38,604 bases of DNA from Acidobacteriota bacterium (GCA_016870995.1 VFZU01000052.1:1-38604), one strand, 5' to 3'. Counted from the first letter of the stretch, positions 26,201-33,733 are shown. The notes: generated by a model not told the origin, from the sequence alone. Numbers and translations are program-made.

Positions 26201-26749
26201 GTGATTTCGGATCTCGACCGCCCGCATCGCGCAACTGCCTCAGGCATCTGGGAAATTCCGGTTGGCAAAGGACGCAAATACGGCTCGAAGATGCACCCGG
26301 TCTTGAATGGCGCGGTGGGCGGCTGGCAGTTGAATGCCTCCTGGCAACACCAGACGGGGGCACCGCTTGGCTTTGGCAATGCGATCTTCAACGGGGACCT
26401 CAACAACATCGTCAGACCCAAGGGAGAACGCAGCGTAGATGGTTGGTTCAACCTCAACGCGGGCTTTGAACGCAACAACGCATTGCAGCTTGCCTCGAAC
26501 CTGCGCCGCTTCCCGATCCGCTTCAGCGGAGTACGCGGTCCGCAGCAGGATCGCTGGGACTTCGGCCTGATCAAGAACTTTGTGATCACCGAGAGGTGGA
26601 AGCTGCAGTTCCGCGCCGAGACTTTCAATGCAATGAACTACACCAACCTCGCAGGACCCAACACAAACGTGACGGCCGGCAACTTTGGCGTCATCACGGG
26701 GCAGGATCCGCCACGCTCCTGGCAGGGCGCCTTGAAACTTACGTTTTAG
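23291..26749 (+). CDS. Oar-type TonB-dependent receptor with carboxypeptidase-regulatory-like domain (2)
   Basis: The 1152-residue protein has the same architecture as receptor 1. It has a signal peptide (MLRSLFVFSMVLLPMGLLAQ), a regulatory-like domain (GRVVDASGSPVPNVMLKI, YLNPGAYNVEAEASGFAKL), a plug (SESVEIRAETPLLNAA, FTMDGVVNVYSDG) and a long barrel with VQDDWKVSRKLTLNIGLRYE and a terminal GALKLTF. The three receptors in the window are paralogues that have diverged widely; 1 and 2 share order and motifs but not long identical stretches. It probably sits in the outer membrane and takes up or binds a large ligand. It follows the cell-wall gene by 16 bp. Its stop overlaps the convergent matB-like gene by 11 bp (26739-26749). 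Confidence 0.92.
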   Translation: MLRSLFVFSMVLLPMGLLAQDPRGTILGRVVDASGSPVPNVMLKIINVSTGLTVTSTSNEAGDYRAPYLNPGAYNVEAEASGFAKLIRRDVQVRTTETVTLDLEMKVGQVSESVEIRAETPLLNAADVSLGQVIDQRRIEELPLFAGNAMDLVHLAPGTVNGTNLRLRKAPFNNAPSTFGTNGGGNYNNDFTMDGVVNVYSDGTQPRVAFSPPQTAIGEFKVQTSAFDASAGFSLGSNVNVTTKSGSNAFHGELHEWLRHSKLDAPTIFQNRAGQKLPLYQDNRFGGSIGGPVRLPKIYDGKNRTFFFYAFEANLFGDPNVGSQVSTVPTPEMRRGDLSPLLRLSANNQIYDPLSTTAVAGGRFQRNPIPGNIIPAARIDGVSQRLLQAWPNPNQAGTADFRNNFFLAGKALETYWTNIGRVDHAFSENHRIFFRFHRDYWQEDKNRFFGPDNITGIILNRVNRGAALDDVYVIKPTLLVNVRYGLTQQEFPERRVSRGFDLASLGFSSNLVNSIDKSVAAFPRTIVAPWSTVSAWESGDGTTASLIHNLNSTVTWNKGSYNLRFGFDWRNLRENRNRFPNSVSPDLNYNSIFTRGPLDTSAPPQVGGEIASFLLGIPSGSMAVNASYAERNSIYGFYVQDDWKVSRKLTLNIGLRYEVESATTERYNRAIRNFDATSPNPVEAQARAQYAAAPVPELPASQFRVLGGLTFTGANGNPRGYWNPAKGNFMPRIGVAYQWNTKAVFRGGYGIFVNPLGTIYTNTEPAGFSLTTPIQASLDNGLTYVATNANLFPSGLTQPAGAAGGLLNNIGLGVNAFPNTRKNPYAQRWSLGFQRQMPGQFLLEATYVGNRGSRLNVLRNLNFTPAQFLSTSPTRDQAAINFLGQNFPNPLRGTNPIFGANASRASLLRPYPQFGNVNIYEPIGYSWYHSLQMRVERRFANSFTTQFSYTWSKNMQATEMLNDQDPTPYEVISDLDRPHRATASGIWEIPVGKGRKYGSKMHPVLNGAVGGWQLNASWQHQTGAPLGFGNAIFNGDLNNIVRPKGERSVDGWFNLNAGFERNNALQLASNLRRFPIRFSGVRGPQQDRWDFGLIKNFVITERWKLQFRAETFNAMNYTNLAGPNTNVTAGNFGVITGQDPPRSWQGALKLTF

Positions 26750-28109
26750 GGAGTAAGTGTTTTTGAACCTTACCGAGGGCGTTTCGAGGGAGAGCATCCA
26801 CTTTCACGAACGCCTTTGGAACTTTGAATGAAGCCAGAGCAGCGCGACAGCGCTGCTCTATTTCTTTCAGGTCGCATTCGGTGCGTAAGACCAAGTAGGC
26901 AACCGGGACTTCGCCCTTCACCGGATCGCTTTGCGCCGCAACGGAAACTTCAGAGATTTCTGGTTGCTCGAGCAGGAACTCTTCGATCTCCCTTGGGTAG
27001 ATATTGAACCCGCTTGAAATGATGAGGTCGCTCTTGCGTCCGGCGAGCGTGAGATAGCCATCGTCGGAAAGCATGCCGATATCCCCCGAGCGGAACCATC
27101 CGTCGGTGAAGGCAGCTCGGGTTGCTTCTTCCCTGCCCCAATAGGAGGCAAAGACATTCGGCCCTTTGATGTAGACCTCCCCGTCCACCACCTTCGCCGA
27201 AATACCTGGCAAGGGTAAGCCAACGGTGCCTGCGCGGCGCTCTCCGACCAAGGGGTTGCTTGCAATCATCAACGTCTCCGTCATTCCGTACCGCTCGAGA
27301 ATCGTCGAGCCGAAGCGCTCGCGGAAGTCCATCAGCAACTGGGCGGGCAATGGGGCTGAGCCACAAACGAACAGCCGCACCGTCTGGCTGATTGCAGGAT
27401 CGCAGCTCATGAGCCGCACATACATGGTTGGGACACCGAAGAAGACAGTCGGCTTGTAATCGAGAAACTCGGCTTCGGCACGCGAAGATTCGAAGCGTTC
27501 GAGCAGGCGTGTCTGATAGCCGGCAATCAGCCACGAGTGCAATCCGTTGCCAAGCCCATGTGCATGAAACAAGGGCAGTGATAGCAGAAGCCGGTCCTCG
27601 GAGCTCAATTGCCACGCAATGATGATGTTCATCGCATTGGCTGCGAAGTTGTTGTGCGTCAGTACGGCACCTTTGGCCACGCCCGTTGTGCCGGAGGTGT
27701 AGATGATCGCGGCAGGATCGTCGCCCGAGACAAATACATTCGGTCGCTCGGCGGGCATGGTCTCCGCTGCCCTGCTCAAGGCTGGCAGATCCTCTTGATT
27801 GACCAGCAAGCGCGGTGATGCGTCGTTGAGGATGTGAGTGAGTTCGCGCTCGCGATAGAGAATGTTGATCGGCAGAGCGATGACGCCCAGCTTCAGGCAG
27901 GCGAGATAGAGGTCGACATACTCGACGCAGTTGGGGAGGTAAATCCCGAGCCTGTCGCCCTTGGTCAAACCCCGAGCCGCTAGGGCTTGCGCCATGCGGT
28001 TGCTGCGGCTCTCCAGCTCGCCAAACGTGTAGGATATGCCCGCAAACTCAAGTGCTGGCTTGGCGGACCGGCCCATCAGACTGAGATCGAAGAGCTGGAT
28101 TAGATTCAC
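26739..28109 (-). CDS. matB: Malonyl-CoA synthetase-like (MatB) AMP-forming ligase
   Basis: The 456-residue ANL-superfamily ligase probably makes malonyl-CoA from malonate, ATP and CoA. Core motifs are IIYTSGTTGVAKGAVLTH (ATP loop), YGMTE, GWFRSGDIG and LAGRKSDLIISSGFNIYP (hinge). The catalytic Lys is K447 in NALGKVQK. The stretch ILERYGMTETLMIASNP...GERRAGTVGLPLPG closely follows the pattern of rhizobial MatB and separates it from general fatty-acyl-CoA ligases. It is cytosolic. The start is GTG, overlapping the stop of the MatC-like carrier gene (GTGA at 28106-28109), so the two are translationally coupled and form a malonate uptake/activation pair. No malonyl-CoA decarboxylase (MatA) gene is present in the window, so the product may go to fatty-acid or polyketide synthesis. 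Confidence 0.85.
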   Translation of the reverse strand: MNLIQLFDLSLMGRSAKPALEFAGISYTFGELESRSNRMAQALAARGLTKGDRLGIYLPNCVEYVDLYLACLKLGVIALPINILYRERELTHILNDASPRLLVNQEDLPALSRAAETMPAERPNVFVSGDDPAAIIYTSGTTGVAKGAVLTHNNFAANAMNIIIAWQLSSEDRLLLSLPLFHAHGLGNGLHSWLIAGYQTRLLERFESSRAEAEFLDYKPTVFFGVPTMYVRLMSCDPAISQTVRLFVCGSAPLPAQLLMDFRERFGSTILERYGMTETLMIASNPLVGERRAGTVGLPLPGISAKVVDGEVYIKGPNVFASYWGREEATRAAFTDGWFRSGDIGMLSDDGYLTLAGRKSDLIISSGFNIYPREIEEFLLEQPEISEVSVAAQSDPVKGEVPVAYLVLRTECDLKEIEQRCRAALASFKVPKAFVKVDALPRNALGKVQKHLLPKT

Positions 28110-29335
28110 TGGAAGAGAACCCCAAAAAACAGAAAGCTAGCGATTGCGCCAACGAACGACATCGACAAGCCCCAGATCATGAGTTGCCGAAACAAGACGC
28201 GCCGATCTACCTCAGTGCCCGCCGACGCGATGCAGATGGCACCGATCGTGGAAAGCGGGGATACGTCGACCAGATGACTGCCGAGACAAATCGAAGACAG
28301 AATCGAGGTTACATCGCCTCCACCCAGTTGCGTGACGAGTTTGCCCGCCATCGGCAAGAAGGCGGGCAGCACCACGCCCGACGTGCTGCTGTAGGCGCTG
28401 ACGATACCGCTGACGAAAGCGACGACAGCGGTCACAGTCTGGGGTGTAGAGAACCGTGCGATGGCTGCGGTGAACAAATCGAGCCCACCCGTGCGCTCGA
28501 CAATCGCGATCAACATACTCATGCCGCAGACCATCACCATGACGCCCCAGGACATCTTCGCGACAACAGCCTCTTCGGGTGCCGCACGGGCGACAGTGAG
28601 CACCGTCGCCGCAGCAAATGCCGCCAGGCCAACTGGCAGCTTGAAGAAGATTACGCCCGTCATCAGCAGGGCAATCACGGCGAGGGTGAGCCAGTGGGTC
28701 CAGCGGGTTTCGCTGCGCTCCTCTTTAGGCATCGTGACCGGTTGACGGAACACCCTTAGCCCTCCCAGCGCCAGCAGCACGACCACGCTGATCAAGACAT
28801 GCGCCAACAGATGGTTGCGATAGAGCTGCCAGCCAGCGTCGGCGAGATTGAGATGAATCAATTGCTCGTCGACGATCACACCGATGGGAGAAAGCGGCGA
28901 GAGATTGCCCGCATTGGCTCCGTTGCCAACCATAACGGCCATCAGGAAGGGCGAAATTCCTGCGCGGCTGGCGGCGCCCATTGCCAATGGCGCAGCCAGC
29001 GCAGCCGTGGGCAAGGCACCAGCGCCGAGTGTGGACAAGAAAGCGGAAAGCAAAAAGAAAAGGATGACGATCGAGGCGGCATTTCCTCTCGCAAGACGGG
29101 TGATCCAGTGCGCCAACTGCTCCAGAGTGCCGTTGACTTCGGCTTGTGTGAATAGTAGGGTGACGCCGACCAGCGTGAGGAAGAGCGAAGACGGAAATCC
29201 TGACAAGACGATGGAGGAACTGATGCCTGTCGCCAGGCTCAACAACCATGCCAGTGCGATGGCGAGAAAGCCGACGTTGAGTCGCGTGACGCAACTCAGC
29301 AGGATCACCACCAGTAGTGCCGCCAGCGAAAGCAT
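28106..29335 (-). CDS. matC: MatC-like malonate/dicarboxylate carrier
   Basis: The 409-residue inner-membrane protein has about 11-12 hydrophobic segments. The N-terminal half carries the MatC_N pattern: TRLNVGFLAIALAWLL, VLSGFPSSLFLTLVGVTLLF, TLGAGALPTAALAAPLAMG and GNGANAGNLSPLSPIGVIV. The matching second half shows GMSMLIAIVERTGGLDLF and SGIVSAYSSTSGVVLPAFLP. This family (ion transporter superfamily) takes up malonate or related C3-C4 dicarboxylates. Upstream partner of the MatB-like ligase with a 4-bp overlap, which supports malonate as substrate. The start codon is 41 bp from the divergent gene at 29377, so the two share a promoter region. Confidence 0.85.
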   Translation of the reverse strand: MLSLAALLVVILLSCVTRLNVGFLAIALAWLLSLATGISSSIVLSGFPSSLFLTLVGVTLLFTQAEVNGTLEQLAHWITRLARGNAASIVILFFLLSAFLSTLGAGALPTAALAAPLAMGAASRAGISPFLMAVMVGNGANAGNLSPLSPIGVIVDEQLIHLNLADAGWQLYRNHLLAHVLISVVVLLALGGLRVFRQPVTMPKEERSETRWTHWLTLAVIALLMTGVIFFKLPVGLAAFAAATVLTVARAAPEEAVVAKMSWGVMVMVCGMSMLIAIVERTGGLDLFTAAIARFSTPQTVTAVVAFVSGIVSAYSSTSGVVLPAFLPMAGKLVTQLGGGDVTSILSSICLGSHLVDVSPLSTIGAICIASAGTEVDRRVLFRQLMIWGLSMSFVGAIASFLFFGVLFQ

Positions 29336-29363
29336 TTGTTCATTCTATGCGCAGAGAGCGAGA

Positions 29364-29369
29364 TATGAT
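29364..29369 (+). promoter_or_regulatory. Candidate -10 box TATGAT
   Basis: TATGAT lies 7 nt before the GTG start of the MgtC/DUF4010 gene, with no Shine-Dalgarno between. This fits a leaderless start. The best -35-like hexamer (TTGTTC, 29337) is too far at 21 nt. Confidence 0.3.
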
Positions 29370-29376
29370 TTAGCCG

Positions 29377-30636
29377 GTGGACATTGGAATCAATTCTGCA
29401 GCTGGGCTGCCGATCGCCGCGTTGAGCGGCGCGGCGATCGGGATGGAACGCCAACGGTCCGGCCACGCCAGCGGTCCTGCGGCGCACATGGGCGGGTTGC
29501 GCACGTTTGCCTTGCTCGGCAGTGTGGCTGGCATCGCGGGGTTATTGTGGGTCAACCAACTCGGGATGGTTGCCGGTCTGCTTCTGGGTTCGGCGGCAGC
29601 ATTGGTAGTGATTTCCTACGCGGTGGCAAGCCGACGTGATATCGATGCCACGACTGAGGTGGCTGCGCTGATTGTGATCGCGGCTGGCTTCCTGGCGGGG
29701 CTGGGGGGCTGGATGCTGGCAAGCGCTATCGTGGCTGTCACCACATTGCTGCTGGCGGAGAAATCGCGATTGCACCAGCTGGTCGAAGACATGCCCGATC
29801 CAGGAGTGAAGGCCGGGTTTCGATTTGCCGTGATGGCCCTGGTGGTGCTGCCGCTGTTGCCTAAGGGGCCTTTCGGTCCACTCGGTGGCATTCGGCCCCG
29901 CGAGCTATGGATTGTCGTTCTACTGCTATCCGGGTTGAGTTTTGCCGGTTACATGGCGCGTTGCCTGGCCGGGGCCGGGCAAGGTTATCTGCTCACCGGA
30001 ATTCTGGGTGGTGTTGTTTCATCGACCAATGTGACGCTGACTTTTGCGCGATTGAGTGCAGTCGAATCCGGCAATGGCATTGCTCTGGCGGTGGGAGTGA
30101 TTGCGGCCTGCATGGTGATGTATGTTCGGGTAGGCGTGGTGACGACGCTGTTGAGCCCTGCGTTGGGCGTGGCGTTGTTGCCCTACTGGACTGGACCGGC
30201 GATCTGCGGAGCTTTGATCTCAGTTTGGGGATGGCGCCGCCAGGGCGTGGCCGAGGATAGTAGCCCGAAGCCTCAGAACCCACTGGCAGTGGGAGCGGCA
30301 CTGCAAATGGCAGTGCTGTTTCAAACCGTGTTGTTCGCGCTGACCGCTGTGCGCGACTGGTTTGGAAACGCGGGATTGCTGGTATCTGGCGCCATCTTGG
30401 GCTTGACCGACGTTGACGCCCTTTCGATCTCGATGTCGAAAGAGGCAGGCCAAAGCGGACAAACGGAGACAGCGGCACTGGCAGTCGCGATCGGTTGCGT
30501 TGCCAATACCGTATTCAAGCTGGCGATCGCATTGGTTGTCGGCAAGCTACAGTTTCGCAAGTCGGTTGGCACTGGCTTTGCCATTTTGTTGCTGGCCAGC
30601 CTGGCCTCGATCGGCTGGATTCACTTTAGAAGCTGA
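29377..30636 (+). CDS. MgtC/SapB-DUF4010 membrane protein
   Basis: The 419-residue inner-membrane protein has an MgtC/SapB-type N-terminal domain (LPIAALSGAAIGMERQRSG, GGLRTFALLGSVAGI, ISYAVASRRDIDATTEVAAL) and a DUF4010 C-terminal domain (VLPLLPKGPFGPLGGIRPRELWIVVLLLSG, GGVVSSTNVTLTFARLS, LTDVDALSISMSK). About 11-12 helices are visible. MgtC proteins affect magnesium homeostasis and growth at low Mg; the DUF4010 fusion is widespread and its role unproven. The start codon is GTG. The gene overlaps the convergent universal stress gene by 11 bp. Confidence 0.88.
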   Translation: MDIGINSAAGLPIAALSGAAIGMERQRSGHASGPAAHMGGLRTFALLGSVAGIAGLLWVNQLGMVAGLLLGSAAALVVISYAVASRRDIDATTEVAALIVIAAGFLAGLGGWMLASAIVAVTTLLLAEKSRLHQLVEDMPDPGVKAGFRFAVMALVVLPLLPKGPFGPLGGIRPRELWIVVLLLSGLSFAGYMARCLAGAGQGYLLTGILGGVVSSTNVTLTFARLSAVESGNGIALAVGVIAACMVMYVRVGVVTTLLSPALGVALLPYWTGPAICGALISVWGWRRQGVAEDSSPKPQNPLAVGAALQMAVLFQTVLFALTAVRDWFGNAGLLVSGAILGLTDVDALSISMSKEAGQSGQTETAALAVAIGCVANTVFKLAIALVVGKLQFRKSVGTGFAILLLASLASIGWIHFRS

Positions 30637-31477
30637 CGACGGGGCAGCCGGCCAGGCGAATCAGATCGTGCGCATTGCTGCGCAATCGACCCAATACTCC
30701 CTGCCCGTGGCCGCGTCCGATCACCAACAAATCCGCCTGATTTTGTTGGATGGCTGAGATGATATCGCTTGAGATCGATTCGCCCTCAAGGATTTCGAGT
30801 GCGGGTGCATCGAGCAGTTGGGCTACAGTGGCTTGATAGTCCTTTTGGGCGCTATTCACCGCAAACGAATGCGCACTGCTGGCAATGCCGCTTGGGAAGT
30901 ATTTGCTGACCTTAGGGTTCGAATGAACGACTTTGAGCCGTGCGTTGAAGTGCCGGCCGAGCATCTGGGCGTAGCGGACCACAGCGACGGTCTGCGGGCC
31001 GCAATCGACGGCACAGACGATGCTCGAAGGGTTGGCATCGATTGGCGACGCGTCGATGTGGGCATCCGTCCAGACCGGGATTTCGGAATCATGCAGCACT
31101 CCGGCAGTGACGGAGCCCAGCATCAACTGCCGGAACCGGGTGTAGCCCATGGTGGGCATCATGATTAGATCCACCTGATGATCCCGGGCGTGGGAGCAGA
31201 TCGCATCGACGGTATTGCCTTCAACGAGGACGCGATCCACTGGAAGGCCTTTGAGCTCATCTTCCAAACAGTGAGCCAGCCGCTGCCGGGATGCTTCGTT
31301 CAGCCTGGCCAGATCGGCAACCAGAAGAGGATTCTCGACTGTGGAAAACGCCATTGGCCCAAAAGCGTGCACCAGAGTGACGCGCGCCCCGAAGGATCTC
31401 GCCCAACGGGCGACGACCGGTCCGGTGGCCAGAGACGGGGCCGAAAAATCAACCGGGAATAGAATGTGTTGGATCAT
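30626..31477 (-). CDS. Two-domain universal stress protein
   Basis: The 283-residue cytosolic protein is made of two UspA domains. Domain 1 (about 1-145) begins MIQHILFPVDFS and has MPTMGYTRFRQLMLGSVTAGVL...IPVW, the nucleotide-binding G-x2-G-x9-G-S type loop. Domain 2 (about 155-283) begins SIVCAVDCG and ends VIGRGHGQGVLGRLRSNAHDL...CPVVSF, where the loop is less canonical. Tandem Usp proteins bind ATP and support survival under stress or hypoxia. The start at 31477 is supported by GAGG 7 nt upstream; an ATG at 31504 adds nine residues. It lies 44 bp downstream of the proline-rich gene on the same strand and probably shares its transcript. Confidence 0.9.
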   Translation of the reverse strand: MIQHILFPVDFSAPSLATGPVVARWARSFGARVTLVHAFGPMAFSTVENPLLVADLARLNEASRQRLAHCLEDELKGLPVDRVLVEGNTVDAICSHARDHQVDLIMMPTMGYTRFRQLMLGSVTAGVLHDSEIPVWTDAHIDASPIDANPSSIVCAVDCGPQTVAVVRYAQMLGRHFNARLKVVHSNPKVSKYFPSGIASSAHSFAVNSAQKDYQATVAQLLDAPALEILEGESISSDIISAIQQNQADLLVIGRGHGQGVLGRLRSNAHDLIRLAGCPVVSF

Positions 31478-31521
31478 GGCAAGCCTCAAAAGCGATGCTA
31501 TCACCAGGCTTGCGGAATGGA

Positions 31522-31947
31522 CTATGCAGCGTTGACTTGTTTTCCGGACATGTCCTTGATGCCCGTCATGAGGCGGTTGAGGCTATCGAGGACGTGCTGA
31601 GCGGAAGGGGCCGGACGACCCTGCAGAAGGTCGGTGGGTGCGCCGTAGCTGCCGTGCTGGCTCAGCGGCAAATCCTCCACAGGTTTGGGCTTGGGCAAGG
31701 GTGGCGGTTCGACCACTGGTTTTGGAGGTGGCAGTGGAGCAGGCAGAGGTGCCGTGCGTTGTTGCGGCGCGTCCTCGCCAGCACGCTCGAGGAAATCGGT
31801 CATCAGCGCGTCCAAACGGTGCCGCTTCATGACCACCATCTCGTGCACTTGAGCTTCCAGCGCTTCTGTCTGGCGTAGCTCGCTGACGAGAGCCTGAATC
31901 CGTTCGAGCGAATCCGCGAGTGTTTGTTTGGAGGTGGTGTTGAACAT
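31522..31947 (-). CDS. Hypothetical protein: helical head, proline-rich linker, short helical tail
   Basis: The 141-residue cytosolic protein has no recognised family. Residues 1-60 are predicted helical and highly charged (SLERIQALVSELRQTEALEAQ, MVVMKRHRLDALMTDFLERA) and may form a coiled coil. Residues about 65-95 are a proline-rich linker (APLPAPLPPPKPVVEPPPL). The tail (HVLDSLNRLMTGIKDMSGK) could be a second short helix. The composition looks like an adaptor or scaffold. A translated start at 31947 is supported by AGG nine nt upstream, but that site is inside a strong inverted repeat (31948-31997). It is probably co-transcribed with the universal stress protein. Confidence 0.7.
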   Translation of the reverse strand: MFNTTSKQTLADSLERIQALVSELRQTEALEAQVHEMVVMKRHRLDALMTDFLERAGEDAPQQRTAPLPAPLPPPKPVVEPPPLPKPKPVEDLPLSQHGSYGAPTDLLQGRPAPSAQHVLDSLNRLMTGIKDMSGKQVNAA

Positions 31948-31997
31948 GGTCTACCTGCATAGTCCATCGGAGTCCGATGGGGAAACTTAAGTAGACC
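31948..31997 (-). promoter_or_regulatory. Nested inverted repeats covering the ribosome site of the 31947 gene
   Basis: On the minus strand the order is GGTCTAC, 10 nt, CCATCGGACTCCGATGG (17-bp perfect palindrome with one central base), 9 nt, GTAGACC, then ATG. The outer 7-bp arms (31991-31997 and 31948-31954) pair, and the 3' arm includes the Shine-Dalgarno-like GGTAGACC directly before the start. As RNA this could hide the ribosome site; as DNA the inner palindrome could be an operator. Seen directly; the role is inferred. Confidence 0.5.
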
Positions 31998-32005
31998 TAT
32001 TCACT

Positions 32006-32024
32006 TTGAGGGGGTATACCTCAA
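32006..32024 (-). terminator. Short hairpin at the 3' end of the amidohydrolase gene
   Basis: TTGAGG (minus strand, 32019-32024) and CCTCAA (32006-32011) form a 6-bp stem with a 7-nt loop, spanning the stop codon at 32021-32023. There is no T-run, so it is a weak terminator candidate. Confidence 0.2.
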
Positions 32025-33532
32025 TGGCCATCCTGGTCTTCGATTCGGATGGCGGCCCTGGGTTGGGGCGACTTGCGATCCTGTTCGACGATCCGCTTTA
32101 CCTGTGCCGTGATCGTCGGCCCATGATAGGGGATCCCGTCCTTGATGGTCCACTCGATCTTGCCGGATTGCGGGACACCTTCCGTTTTGGGATAGAGGAT
32201 GCGGAAATCGGAGAGGGGATTGCCGTCGACGATGATCAAGTCCGCGAGGTAGCCGGGGCGGACGTAACCGATCTCAGCTTCTTTGCCCATGATCCTGGCG
32301 TTGTTTGAGGTAGCCTGCGCGACGACCTGGAGCGGATGGAAGCCCGCCTCCTGATGAAGCTCCATGGCACGGATCATACCGAAGCCGTAGAGGTTATAGA
32401 TGAACCCCGCATCTTCGCCGATCCCGATCAACCCACCGCGGCGGCCGAAGTCGCGCACCGCATCCATCCAGAGCCGATAGTTGAGCCGCCATTCCGCTTC
32501 GTCGGCGCTGGTCCAATTGAGGAAGAAACTGCCGTGATTGTTGGGGTCGGGCGCAAAGAACTTTTCAAGGGCGGGGTGGAGGTATTCCTTGAAGAAGGGT
32601 TGCGTCTGATAGCGGAGCAAATCGCGCGCCGCCTCATAGATATTCAGCGTCGGGCTCCAGGCCACATTCGCTTTCACCATGCCATCCAGTACCTGCCCCA
32701 ACTTCACCGGGTCCGCTTGCCGAAACAGGTGCCCTGCATAGCGGAAGCGGTCGACTTCGTACTGGTGGTTGAACTGCGGGGGAAAGTTCTGTACTCCATC
32801 CCTCAATGCCGCATCGGGTATGCCATACCAATGCTCGATCGATGTGGTGCCGTACTTGATATCGTGCCAGGCGTTGGTTTCAGCCACGGCGGTATGGTGA
32901 GCGGTGCGCAGGCCCTGCATGTGGGCCTCGTCCTGCATGATGCGCATGGCCCAATCGGAGATCTCGAAGAACTTGAGCCCGTCGGCACCATTGTTCTTGA
33001 TTTGTTGCACGCGGGCGCGGAGGGCTGCTTCGTTGGCCTCACTGGGGGCAGGATTCATGCCAAGAACGGCATAGAGGAACAGGCGCGGAGCTGTGATCGA
33101 GTTGCTTTGAGACTGTTGGCGCAGGGCCTTCGACTTTTCGTAATTTGATCCCACATCGCGGACGCTGGTGATGCCTGACGCGAGCCAGACGAGGAACTGA
33201 TAGTCCTGCCGCATGGGCCAGCCGGCGCGCTCGTCCTGGATGTGAGCATGGACGTTGATCAAGCCGGGGAGGACATATTTGTTGCGCGCGTCGATGATTC
33301 GGTCGCCGGCGAGAGCCTTAGCTGGGCCGGGTGCGATCGAGGTGATGCGATTTCCTTCGATTACAATTGTGCGCGGTCCATTCGCTGGAGTTCCAGAGCC
33401 ATCCACCACAAGGGCATTCGTGATCACAATGCGCCTCTGCTTCACGCCAGAGTCTGTCGGTGTCAGCGGCGATTGAGCGAACAAAACCAAGGGCAAGAGT
33501 GCGGTGGTGAGCAAGGCGTATGCACGAGTCAT
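32021..33532 (-). CDS. Secreted amidohydrolase (imidazolonepropionase-like)
   Basis: The 503-residue metal-dependent hydrolase has a signal peptide (MTRAYALLTTALLPLVLFAQ). The amidohydrolase-1 domain shows the first metal motif HxH (LPGLINVHAHIQD), the likely carbamylated Lys (GADGLKFFE), His ligands in TAHHTAVAET and TSIEHWYG, and the Asp in IGIGEDAGF. The C-terminal beta-sandwich is closed by GYLADLIIVDGNPL. An insertion of about 60 residues (YLHPALEKFFAPDPNNHGSF...) precedes the final metal Asp. Such exported enzymes in Acidobacteriota are of unknown substrate, often assumed to be dipeptidases or cyclic-amide hydrolases. It is divergent from the gene at 33734 with a 201-bp spacer. Confidence 0.9.
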   Translation of the reverse strand: MTRAYALLTTALLPLVLFAQSPLTPTDSGVKQRRIVITNALVVDGSGTPANGPRTIVIEGNRITSIAPGPAKALAGDRIIDARNKYVLPGLINVHAHIQDERAGWPMRQDYQFLVWLASGITSVRDVGSNYEKSKALRQQSQSNSITAPRLFLYAVLGMNPAPSEANEAALRARVQQIKNNGADGLKFFEISDWAMRIMQDEAHMQGLRTAHHTAVAETNAWHDIKYGTTSIEHWYGIPDAALRDGVQNFPPQFNHQYEVDRFRYAGHLFRQADPVKLGQVLDGMVKANVAWSPTLNIYEAARDLLRYQTQPFFKEYLHPALEKFFAPDPNNHGSFFLNWTSADEAEWRLNYRLWMDAVRDFGRRGGLIGIGEDAGFIYNLYGFGMIRAMELHQEAGFHPLQVVAQATSNNARIMGKEAEIGYVRPGYLADLIIVDGNPLSDFRILYPKTEGVPQSGKIEWTIKDGIPYHGPTITAQVKRIVEQDRKSPQPRAAIRIEDQDGH

Positions 33533-33733
33533 AAGAGGTTAGTCTACCGAACACGAGTAAGGAATACAGGACTCAGGAATATCCCCTTTGAACCATTACT
33601 TCATAGCTGGTACCGCGACGCGCAAAGTTCCATGAAATTTAGAAGGAAATCATCGAGTATGGACTTGAGCTTGAGACCGAAGCCAAGAAGGCCAGGCGGC
33701 TCGAAGTAGTCCTGAAGGAGAGACCACAATTCC
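33533..33733. other. 201-bp divergent spacer
   Basis: This spacer separates the amidohydrolase and the 33734 gene. It holds AAGGAGAGACC (from 33715), the probable ribosome site of the plus-strand gene. A stop-free frame starting at 33643 reads KEIIEYGLELETEAKK, looks helix-like and lacks a start codon; it may be a gene remnant or chance. No clear promoter is seen. Confidence 0.3.

Noticed and set aside
32336-33148. 270-codon plus-strand open frame
   Set aside because: It lies antisense to the amidohydrolase, whose metal ligands are all in place on the minus strand.
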